A DNA stretch of 11,367 nt from Candidatus Omnitrophota bacterium (lineage in GTDB: Bacteria > Omnitrophota > Gorgyraeia > Gygaellales > Profunditerraquicolaceae). The notes beneath the pieces are model-generated. The model did not search any database, was not told the origin of the DNA, and saw only the letters and a program-made list of their open reading frames with translations. The position numbers and the translations under genes were made by a program. Of the stretch, positions 5,448 through 11,367 are shown piece after piece. The number at the start of each line of letters is the position of its first letter. Positions within the stretch are counted from its first letter, which is position 1. The stretch is from contig VGKM01000030.1 in assembly GCA_016867005.1 (NCBI GenBank), positions 1-11,367 of the forward strand, written 5' to 3'.

Positions 5448-5882
5448 ATGGATTTAACCAGCCCTGAATTTAAAAATAATGAATTCATCCCTAAAAAATT
5501 CACCTGTGAAGGAGAGGATATTAATCCTGCCCTTATTATCAAAGGCGTACCCGCCGGAACAGAATGCCTGGCCTTAATCGTTGACGATCCGGACGCGCCT
5601 ATAGGTACATGGGTACACTGGGTGGTTTTTAATATCCCGTTAACAGAAGGAATCAAGGAAAATAGTGTCCCCGGAAAGCTCGGGATGACCAATTCAGGGA
5701 AAAAAGATTTTCACGGGCCCTGCCCGCCGTCAGGGACCCACCGTTATTTTTTCAAAATATATGCATTGGATGAGATGCTTAATCTTGATGAAGGCATAAG
5801 AAAAGGCGAATTGGAAAAAGCGATGAAAGGGCATGTTCTTGGGGAGGCGCAGTTAATCGGTTTATATAAAAGAGGTGCTTAA
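5448..5882 (+). CDS. YbhB/YbcL family (PEBP-like, Raf-kinase-inhibitor-like) protein
   Basis: This 144-aa protein has the full phosphatidylethanolamine-binding-protein fold seen in bacterial YbhB/YbcL. The start MDLTSPEF is followed by IPKKFTCEGEDINPAL. The DPDAP motif is at residues 47-51, with HW at 57-58. The GPCPPSGTHRY motif (90-100) lines the small anion/ligand pocket, followed by FFKIYALD. Length is normal for cytoplasmic members, and no signal peptide is visible. The bacterial function is poorly known. An in-frame ATG at 5391 is rejected because it lies within the HD-GYP gene and adds a 19-residue leader foreign to the family. The Shine-Dalgarno is weak. The gene begins 25 nt after the HD-GYP stop, so it is probably the last gene of that operon. 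Whether it relates to c-di-GMP is unknown. Confidence 0.92.
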   Translation: MDLTSPEFKNNEFIPKKFTCEGEDINPALIIKGVPAGTECLALIVDDPDAPIGTWVHWVVFNIPLTEGIKENSVPGKLGMTNSGKKDFHGPCPPSGTHRYFFKIYALDEMLNLDEGIRKGELEKAMKGHVLGEAQLIGLYKRGA

Positions 5883-5886
5883 ATAT

Positions 5887-5914
5887 TTGACTTTTAAAAG
5901 AATTGTGTTATAAT
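5887..5914 (+). promoter_or_regulatory. Strong predicted promoter for pyrG
   Basis: TTGACT (5887-5892) and TATAAT (5909-5914) are separated by 16 nt, starting five bases after the YbhB-like gene stop. The predicted start lies near 5920-5922 and leaves an ~80-nt leader before pyrG. The initial transcribed sequence (near CTGAAG) has no G-run or T-run of the type used for nucleotide-sensing slippage. Confidence 0.75.
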
Positions 5915-5921
5915 AACTTCT

Positions 5922-6000
5922 GAAGTGGTTCAATAGCGAACCGCTTCTAAAACAAAGGCGTTTAGAGGCCGGAGTGTCGGCGCTAAACGCTTATTTTTTT
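5922..6000 (+). promoter_or_regulatory. Predicted transcription attenuator in the pyrG leader
   Basis: Three overlapping hairpins can be drawn. Hairpin 1 is GAAGTGGTTC/GAACCGCTTC (5922-5931 with 5938-5947), 10 bp with one G-U pair. The candidate antiterminator pairs GCTTCTAAAAC (5943-5953) with GTTTAGAGGC (5960-5969), 10 bp including one G-U and one bulged A. The terminator is GCGTTTAG/CTAAACGC plus inner GCCG/CGGC. The antiterminator shares bases with both others, so forming hairpin 1 favours termination. The signal sensed is unknown. The complementarity is visible in the sequence; the regulatory role is inferred. Confidence 0.65.
5958..6000 (+). terminator. Intrinsic terminator immediately before pyrG
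   Basis: The outer stem GCGTTTAG/CTAAACGC (5958-5965 with 5983-5990) is stacked on inner GCCG/CGGC (5968-5971 with 5978-5981) with a GAGTGT loop. TTATTTTTTT follows (5991-6000). It ends two bases before the pyrG ATG and lies downstream of the pyrG promoter, so it must be read through for pyrG to be expressed from that promoter. Confidence 0.9.
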
Positions 6001-6002
6001 AT

Positions 6003-7613
6003 ATGCCAAAATTTATTTTTATTACAGGCGGGGTGATTTCAAGCTTAGGCAAGGGTATTGCTTCTGCTTCTATCGGCAAGATCCTTGAATCGCGGGGTTT
6101 AAAAGTCACCCTGATGAAATTGGACCCGTATATAAACGTTGACCCCGGCACTATGAATCCTTACCAGCACGGGGAGGTTTATGTAACCGAAGACGGCGCT
6201 GAAACTGACCTTGACCTGGGGCATTATGAGAGGTTTACCAATTCCAAGATAACCAAATTCAATAATGTCACTACCGGGCAGGTTTATAATACCGTTATTT
6301 CCAAAGAGAGAAGAGGCGATTATCTGGGTAAAACAATCCAGGTGATCCCGCACATCACCAATGAGATCAAAGACAGGATAAAGAAAGTCGCCAAGGTTTC
6401 TGCGGCAGAAGTTATCCTGGTGGAAGTCGGAGGCACTGTCGGGGATATTGAGAGCCTGCCGTTTCTGGAGGCCGCCAGGCAATTCCGGATAGACGCCGGT
6501 TATAATAATACGCTTTATATCCATCTGACGCTTGTCCCGTATATAAAGGTCGCCGGAGAAATTAAGACCAAGCCCACTCAGCATAGCGTAGGGACATTAA
6601 GGGAGATCGGCATCCAGCCGGATATCCTGATCTGCCGCACGGAAAAAACTTTATCCGATGAGGTCAAGGAGAAGATCTCGCTTTTCTGCAATATCAGGAA
6701 AGAAGCGGTTATCGAGGCAAAAGACGTAGATTCTATCTACCAGCTGCCGCTGGTATTTAAAAATCAGATATTGGATGAAATAATCCTCAGCCACTTCAGC
6801 CTGATATGCAAGTTTTCCGATCTAAAGGACTGGGATAAGGATGTTGTGCAAAAGGCGCTTTTACCCAAAGAGAAGGTGAAGATCGCTTTTGTCGGAAAAT
6901 ATATCCAGCTGCAGGATGCGTACAAATCGGTTTATGAAGCGCTGATACATGCCGGCATAGCAAACGACGCAAGAGTCGAGATCATTAAGGTTGATTCTGA
7001 AGATATAGAAAAGCATACTGCCAGGAAATTCCTTGAAGGGGTATCCGGAGTCCTTGTCCCAGGAGGTTTCGGTTCCCGCGGCGTGGAAGGGAAGATCAAA
7101 GCAATACAATTTGCAAGAGAGAACAATATTCCTTTTCTCGGCTTATGCCTTGGTATGCAGTGCGCGGTCATAGAATTCAGCCGCAACGCCTGCGGGCTGA
7201 AAAAAGCAAATTCTACGGAATTCAACTCCAAAACGCCTTATCCTGTGATAAGCCTGTTGGAAGAGCAAAAAAGGGTAAAAGATATGGGCGGCACGATGCG
7301 CCTGGGCGCGTATGCCTGCGCTGTTAAAAGAAAAACAAAAGCAGGCGATCTATATAAAAAAGATTTGATCCATGAACGCCACAGGCACAGGTATGAGTTC
7401 AATAATAAATATAAGAAGTTGCTGGAGAAAAAAGGCCTGGTATTTTCCGGAATATACCCTAAAGGGAACCTTGTTGAAATTGTAGAGCTGAAAAACCACC
7501 CTTTCTTTGTGGCTGTTCAGTTCCATCCGGAGTTTAAATCCAAGCCCGATAAAGCCCATCCGCTATTCCGGGGATTTATTGAACGAGCCCTGGAAAAGAG
7601 CATCTTAAGTTAG
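6003..7613 (+). CDS. pyrG: CTP synthase (glutamine-hydrolysing)
   Basis: PyrG converts UTP to CTP using ATP and glutamine-derived ammonia, the last step of de novo pyrimidine nucleotide synthesis. At 536 aa it is full length for the family. The N-terminal synthase (amidoligase) domain has the P-loop GGVISSLGKG (9-18), LDPYINVDPGTM (40-51) and EDGAETDLDLGHYERF (63-78). The C-terminal class I glutaminase domain has PGGFGSRG and a catalytic triad at C382 (GLCLGMQ), H508 and E510 (QFHPEF). The ATG at 6003 gives exactly the family N-terminus (MPKFIFITGG). There is no Shine-Dalgarno; the bases before the ATG are the T-tract of the leader terminator. Expression is probably set by attenuation in that leader. 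It is transcribed separately from the upstream HD-GYP operon, apart from possible read-through. Confidence 0.99.
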   Translation: MPKFIFITGGVISSLGKGIASASIGKILESRGLKVTLMKLDPYINVDPGTMNPYQHGEVYVTEDGAETDLDLGHYERFTNSKITKFNNVTTGQVYNTVISKERRGDYLGKTIQVIPHITNEIKDRIKKVAKVSAAEVILVEVGGTVGDIESLPFLEAARQFRIDAGYNNTLYIHLTLVPYIKVAGEIKTKPTQHSVGTLREIGIQPDILICRTEKTLSDEVKEKISLFCNIRKEAVIEAKDVDSIYQLPLVFKNQILDEIILSHFSLICKFSDLKDWDKDVVQKALLPKEKVKIAFVGKYIQLQDAYKSVYEALIHAGIANDARVEIIKVDSEDIEKHTARKFLEGVSGVLVPGGFGSRGVEGKIKAIQFARENNIPFLGLCLGMQCAVIEFSRNACGLKKANSTEFNSKTPYPVISLLEEQKRVKDMGGTMRLGAYACAVKRKTKAGDLYKKDLIHERHRHRYEFNNKYKKLLEKKGLVFSGIYPKGNLVEIVELKNHPFFVAVQFHPEFKSKPDKAHPLFRGFIERALEKSILS

Positions 7614-7623
7614 CCTTTTATAC

Positions 7624-7652
7624 TTTACAAAAGTACTCCCTTATACTATAAT
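7624..7652 (+). promoter_or_regulatory. Near-consensus promoter for the DUF1846 gene
   Basis: TTTACA (7624-7629) and a perfect TATAAT (7647-7652) are separated by 17 nt. The predicted start is near 7659, giving a ~20-nt leader with Shine-Dalgarno AGAAGG (7665-7670) eight bases before the ATG. No terminator is seen between pyrG and this promoter. Confidence 0.78.
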
Positions 7653-7678
7653 ACCTCAAAAATTAGAAGGCCAAAATT

Positions 7679-9205
7679 ATGCCGATAAAGAACGGTTTTG
7701 ATAACCAGAAGTACCTCTCGGAGCAAACTGCCGCAATCTTAGACAGAGTCAAGAAATGCGACAATAAACTGTATCTTGAATTTGGAGGCAAGCTCTGTTT
7801 TGATTACCATGCCGCCAGAGTCCTTCCGGGGTATGACCCTAACGTTAAAATAAGATTATTACAGGAGCTAAAAGATAAAATTGATATCGTCCTGTGTATT
7901 TTTTCGGGAGATATTGAAAGCGGCCGCGTCAGAGGCGATTTCGGGATAACCTATGATGCCGCAACGCTCAAATTAATCGACGATCTAAGGAAGTGGGGCC
8001 TGGATATCCTTGCGGTTGCAATAACCCGTTTTAATAACCAATCATCCGCGGTGATCTTTAAAAATAAGCTGGAGAGAAGGGGCGTTAAGGTTTACCTTCA
8101 TTATCCTATCGAGCAGTATCCGGCCAACATTGACCTGGTTGTCAGCGACAAGGGGTTCGGCAAGAATGATTTTATAGAATCAAATAAGCCGATCGTGGTG
8201 GTCACAGGCCCCGGCCCTAACAGCGGCAAGCTTTCTACCTGCCTTTCCCAGTTATACCAGGAACACAAACGCGGCATAAATGCCGGCTATGCTAAATTTG
8301 AAACATTCCCCATCTGGAATATCCCGCTTAAACATCCGGTCAACGTGGCCTATGAAGCTGCAACGGCCGATATTCAGGATTTTAACCTGGTAGACCCGTT
8401 CCATTTGAGTACTTATAACGAAACAGCTATTAATTATAACCGCGATGTGGAAAGTTTTCCGATCCTAAAATTAATCCTGACCAAGATCAGCGAGAAAAAT
8501 AACACGTTGCCTATGTATAATTCTCCAACAGATATGGGCGTTAACAGGGCCGGCTTCGGCATTGTGGATGATAAGGTTGTGCAGGAGGCGGCTAAGCAGG
8601 AATTGATCAGAAGGTACTTCAGGTACAATACGGAATTCGTCCTGGGGATAGAGAAAAAAGCTACGGCCGACAGGGTAATGATGCTGATGGAGGAGCTTGA
8701 GGTAAAAGTTTCCGACAGGAAAGTTGTTGAGGTCGCGCGTAAAACCGCCGAAGAGGCGGAAACAAAGGGCAAAGGCAACGAAGGTATTTTCTGCGGCGCA
8801 GCGATACAGTTAAATGACGGCAGGGTTATCACCGGGAAAAATTCAAAACTGATGCATGCCGCGTCCAGCCTGATCATTAATGCTATTAAAGTGTTGGCAA
8901 ATATACCTGATGAGATCCTGCTCCTTTCTCCGCACATAATCAACCAGATCTCCAAACTGAAGGAAGGGATACTTAATTCGGGCCCGGAAAGCCTGGATCT
9001 GGAAGAAACCCTGATCGCCCTTTCTATCAGCGCTACCACAAACCATACCGCAGAAGTGGCTATGCAGAAACTTACGGGATTAAAGGGCTGCGAAGTGCAT
9101 ATGACCCATATCCCTACTCCCGGAGACGAAGTGGGCTTAAAGCGCCTGGGAGTAAACTTAACGACAGACGGTAAATTTTCCTCCCGCAATCTGTTTGTTG
9201 CATAA
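7679..9205 (+). CDS. DUF1846 / UPF0371 family protein
   Basis: This 508-aa cytoplasmic protein is the usual full length for DUF1846. Family segments include LYLEFGGKLCFDYHAARVLP (31-50), IVLCIFSGDIE (70-80), and RVRGDFGITYDAATLKLIDDLR. GPGPNSGK (177-184) resembles a nucleotide-binding P-loop and is followed by LSTCLSQLYQEHKRGINAGYAKFE. Later come NLVDPFHLSTYNETAINYNRD and a C-terminal alpha/beta domain with IFCGAAIQLNDGRVITGKNS. Crystal structures of family members exist, but as far as I know no reaction has been assigned, so none is given here. A nucleotide- or phosphate-binding role is inferred from the glycine-rich loop. The start is well supported by promoter and Shine-Dalgarno. It lies between two pyrimidine-related loci but has its own promoter, so a shared pathway is not shown. 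Confidence 0.92.
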   Translation: MPIKNGFDNQKYLSEQTAAILDRVKKCDNKLYLEFGGKLCFDYHAARVLPGYDPNVKIRLLQELKDKIDIVLCIFSGDIESGRVRGDFGITYDAATLKLIDDLRKWGLDILAVAITRFNNQSSAVIFKNKLERRGVKVYLHYPIEQYPANIDLVVSDKGFGKNDFIESNKPIVVVTGPGPNSGKLSTCLSQLYQEHKRGINAGYAKFETFPIWNIPLKHPVNVAYEAATADIQDFNLVDPFHLSTYNETAINYNRDVESFPILKLILTKISEKNNTLPMYNSPTDMGVNRAGFGIVDDKVVQEAAKQELIRRYFRYNTEFVLGIEKKATADRVMMLMEELEVKVSDRKVVEVARKTAEEAETKGKGNEGIFCGAAIQLNDGRVITGKNSKLMHAASSLIINAIKVLANIPDEILLLSPHIINQISKLKEGILNSGPESLDLEETLIALSISATTNHTAEVAMQKLTGLKGCEVHMTHIPTPGDEVGLKRLGVNLTTDGKFSSRNLFVA

Positions 9206-9218
9206 AATTATATGATTA

Positions 9219-9304
9219 TGGCCTTTCGATGCTTCCGCCGCAGGCGGACTTGCTTGAGGGCCATGCTGAGCGGAAACAAAGAAAAGAAAGATTAAAGTCG
9301 AAGC
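9219..9304 (+). repeat. Degenerate dispersed-repeat-like hairpin element before carA
   Basis: Positions 9219-9239 and 9243-9263 form a long imperfect hairpin with outer TGGCC/GGCCA and inner TCCGCC/GGCGGA around a GCA loop. The surrounding text, CCTTTCGA ... CTTGCTTGAGGGCCATGCTGAGCGGA and, 22 nt later, GTCGAAGCATG, resembles the widespread intergenic repeats of the TTCGAC...CTCAGGG...GTCGAA type. The inner GC-rich palindrome looks inserted into it. No T-run follows. It occupies nearly all of the gap between the DUF1846 gene and carA, where I see no confident promoter. Confidence 0.5.
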
Positions 9305-10405
9305 ATGAAAGCAATCCTGGCTTTTGAAGACGGTAAAATATTTAAAGGGTCATCATTCGGCGCCTCCGGAGAGACATATGGTGAAATTGTTTTTAATACC
9401 AGCATGACCGGCTACCAGGAAATTCTCACCGACCCCTCTTATAAGGGCCAGATTGTTACTATGACTTATCCTTTGATCGGCAATTACGGGATCAATGAAG
9501 AGGATGTTGAGTCATGCAAGCCGTTCGTGGAAGGTTTTGTCGTAAAAGAATACAGTAAGATCGCCAGCAATTGGCGGTCTCAGAAATCCCTCGGAGATTA
9601 CCTTAAGGAAAATCAGATTGTCGGCATCGAAGGCGTAGATACCAGGGCGATCACTCTGCATATCAGGCAGACAGGGGCGCTAAAAGCAGTAATATCGACC
9701 GTTGATTTAGACCAGAAGAGCCTGGTTAAGAAAGCCAAGGATTCCTGTGGACTTTTGGGTAGAGACCTGGTCAAAGAAGTAGTTTGTGAAAAGGCCTATG
9801 AGTGGAATAAAACCGGCAAATACAAAGTAGTTGCAATTGACTGCGGGATCAAATTTAATATGTTGCGCATCCTTGCGGATAATAATTGCCGGGTAATCGT
9901 AGTCCCGGCGACTGCCTCGGCGAAAGATATATTGGGTTTAAAGCCGGACGGGCTGCTTTTATCCAACGGCCCCGGAGACCCGGCAGCGCTTCCCTATGTG
10001 GTAAAGACCGTAAAAGAGCTTTTAGGTAAAATCCCCATGTTCGGCATCTGCCTCGGTCATCAGATGCTTGGGCAGGCATTAGGCGGCAAAACTTATAAGC
10101 TAAAGTTCGGGCATCACGGCGTAAACCAGCCGGTCAAGGATTTAAAAACCGGGAAAGTTTCTATTTCTGTGCAAAACCACGGGTTTTGCGTTGATATTAA
10201 GTCGCTGGATAAAAAAGACATAGAGATCACGCATATGAATTTAAACGATAACACGCTTGAAGGGATGCGCCATAAAAAACTCCCCGTATTTTCCGTCCAG
10301 TTCCACCCTGAGGCCTCTCCCGGGCCGCATGATGCAAATTATCTTTTCAAAGAATTTATAAAAATGATGGAGGCAGCGCGTGCCAAGAAGAAAAGACATA
10401 AATAA
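9305..10405 (+). CDS. carA: Carbamoyl-phosphate synthase small (glutaminase) subunit
   Basis: CarA hydrolyses glutamine and channels ammonia to CarB, making carbamoyl phosphate for pyrimidine and arginine synthesis. The 366 residues are typical of the family. The N-terminal CarA-specific domain starts at once with AILAFEDGKIFKGSSFGASG and contains GEIVFNTSMTGYQEILTDPSY and IEGVDTRAIT. The class I glutaminase domain has LSNGPGDP, the nucleophile C249 in FGICLGHQ, and H334/E336 in QFHPEASPGPHD. The Shine-Dalgarno is poor, and the ATG lies at the edge of the preceding repeat element (GTCGAAGCATG). That element may have replaced the original upstream region. carB starts within its 3' end, so the two genes form an operon. 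Confidence 0.98.
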   Translation: MKAILAFEDGKIFKGSSFGASGETYGEIVFNTSMTGYQEILTDPSYKGQIVTMTYPLIGNYGINEEDVESCKPFVEGFVVKEYSKIASNWRSQKSLGDYLKENQIVGIEGVDTRAITLHIRQTGALKAVISTVDLDQKSLVKKAKDSCGLLGRDLVKEVVCEKAYEWNKTGKYKVVAIDCGIKFNMLRILADNNCRVIVVPATASAKDILGLKPDGLLLSNGPGDPAALPYVVKTVKELLGKIPMFGICLGHQMLGQALGGKTYKLKFGHHGVNQPVKDLKTGKVSISVQNHGFCVDIKSLDKKDIEITHMNLNDNTLEGMRHKKLPVFSVQFHPEASPGPHDANYLFKEFIKMMEAARAKKKRHK

Positions 10406-11367
10406 AATTTTGATCATCGGCTCCGGCCCCATTGTAATAGGCCAGGCATGCGAATTTGATTATTCCGGCACCCAGGCATGCAAGGTCTTAAAGCAGGACG
10501 GCTTTTATGTGGTCCTTGTGAATTCAAACCCTGCTACTATTATGACTGACCCAAAGACCGCAGATAAAACATATATTGAGCCGATCACGCCGGAGATAGT
10601 AGCCAAGGTCATCGCAAGAGAAAAACCCGATGCATTATTGCCGACGCTGGGAGGGCAGACCGCTTTAAATACAGTAGTGGCCTTGGCAGAAATGGGCGTG
10701 TTGAAAAAATATAAAGTGGAGACGATCGGCGCCGATATCAGATCAATCAAGAAAGCTGAGGACCGCCAGCTGTTTAAGAAGGCGATGATAAAGATCGGCC
10801 TTGACCTGCCGAAATCCGGACAGGCCTATAATTTAGGCGAGGCCTGCGCCATCGCCGCAAAGATCGGGTTCCCTTTGATCATCCGGCCGAGCTTCACCCT
10901 GGCCGGGACCGGAGGCAGCATTGCTTATAATATTGAGGAATTCCGCGTCCTTGCAAAACGCGGCCTTGAGTCCAGTATGATCAGCGAGATATTGATCGAA
11001 GAATCGGTAGCCGGCTGGAAAGAATTTGAATTAGAAGTTATGCGGGACCTGAAAGATAACGTAGTGATCATCTGCTCGATTGAAAATTTTGACCCGATGG
11101 GCGTGCATACAGGCGACAGCATTACCGTTGCCCCTGCCCAGACGCTGACTGACAAAGAATACCAGAGGATGAGGGATGCAGCTTGCGCCTGCATAAGGGA
11201 GATCGGCGTGGAAACCGGCGGTTCCAATATCCAGTTTGCAGTGCATCCGGAAACAGGAAGAATGGTTGTGATTGAAATGAACCCCCGCGTATCAAGGAGT
11301 TCAGCGCTTGCCTCTAAGGCCACGGGATTCCCTATTGCCAAGATCGCCGCAAAACTGGCAGTAGGTT
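10380..11367 (+). CDS. carB: Carbamoyl-phosphate synthase large subunit, N-terminal part (3' truncated by window)
   Basis: CarB makes carbamoyl phosphate from bicarbonate, ammonia supplied by CarA and two ATP. The frame is open from a GTG at 10380 to the window end, giving 329 of the usual ~1,070 residues. The GTG start is chosen because it yields the family N-terminus (MPRRKDINKILIIGSGPIVIGQ) and has a perfect Shine-Dalgarno GGAGG (10369-10373) six bases upstream, inside carA. The overlap with carA is 26 nt, implying translational coupling. Visible motifs belong to the pre-ATP-grasp and first ATP-grasp domains. They are QACEFDYSG, NSNPATIMTDP, LPTLGGQTALN, IIRPSFTLAGTGGS, MGVHTGDSITVAPAQTL and the metal/ATP-site segment EMNPRVSRSSALASKATG. 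The usual carboxy-terminal allosteric domain is outside the window. Confidence 0.98.
   Translation, partial: MPRRKDINKILIIGSGPIVIGQACEFDYSGTQACKVLKQDGFYVVLVNSNPATIMTDPKTADKTYIEPITPEIVAKVIAREKPDALLPTLGGQTALNTVVALAEMGVLKKYKVETIGADIRSIKKAEDRQLFKKAMIKIGLDLPKSGQAYNLGEACAIAAKIGFPLIIRPSFTLAGTGGSIAYNIEEFRVLAKRGLESSMISEILIEESVAGWKEFELEVMRDLKDNVVIICSIENFDPMGVHTGDSITVAPAQTLTDKEYQRMRDAACACIREIGVETGGSNIQFAVHPETGRMVVIEMNPRVSRSSALASKATGFPIAKIAAKLAVG

Noticed and set aside
5915..5925. Bacillus-type reiterative-G initiation for pyrG control
   Set aside because: The predicted start region reads CTTCTGAAG with no GGG start, so that mechanism is not supported.
8434..9189. Long antisense open frame opposite the DUF1846 gene (251 codons)
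   Set aside because: It lies entirely within a well-supported gene, has a low-complexity Ser/Ile/Leu-rich product without family features and no Shine-Dalgarno. It is a shadow of codon usage.

Overview
The window is 11.4 kb of moderate-GC bacterial chromosome. It is gene-dense, and every supported gene lies on the + strand. It looks like a member of the PVC-related uncultured lineages, most plausibly Omnitrophota. That placement is inference: it rests on a TIGR04073-family (exosortase-system-associated) secreted protein, a HEAT-like/HD-GYP gene pair and the general style of the genome. No marker gene proves it.

Layout. (1) 1-790: the 3' part of an NADP-type glutamate dehydrogenase gene. (2) 862-1092: a stand-alone 76-aa NIL-domain protein. 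(3) 1120-2064: a cyclic-di-GMP-I (GEMM-I) riboswitch and intrinsic terminator, followed by two small genes. One is a ribbon-helix-helix-like protein of 84 aa; the other is a secreted TIGR04073-family protein. The unit ends at a perfect 32-nt palindrome. (4) 2161-5882: an apparent operon opened by a promoter that predicts a leaderless mRNA. It encodes a 642-aa HEAT-like protein, an overlapping HD-GYP c-di-GMP phosphodiesterase and a YbhB/YbcL (PEBP-like) protein. (5) 5887-7613: pyrG (CTP synthase) behind a strong promoter and an 80-nt leader that can fold into three mutually exclusive hairpins ending in an intrinsic terminator. (6) 7647-9205: a DUF1846 (UPF0371) protein with its own near-consensus promoter. 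(7) 9219-11367: a degenerate dispersed repeat, then carA and carB (carbamoyl-phosphate synthase). carB starts at GTG inside carA and runs off the window.

How they fit together. Two themes stand out. The first is c-di-GMP signalling: a c-di-GMP-sensing riboswitch in front of a small secreted-protein operon lies about 0.9 kb upstream of an operon encoding a c-di-GMP-degrading enzyme. The enzyme's upstream partner carries a diverged copy of the same N-terminal domain. The second is nitrogen and pyrimidine metabolism: GdhA (glutamate), CarAB (carbamoyl phosphate from glutamine) and PyrG (CTP from UTP and glutamine). The most interesting non-coding elements are the c-di-GMP riboswitch and the pyrG leader, which has attenuator architecture but does not match the known G-slippage mechanism.
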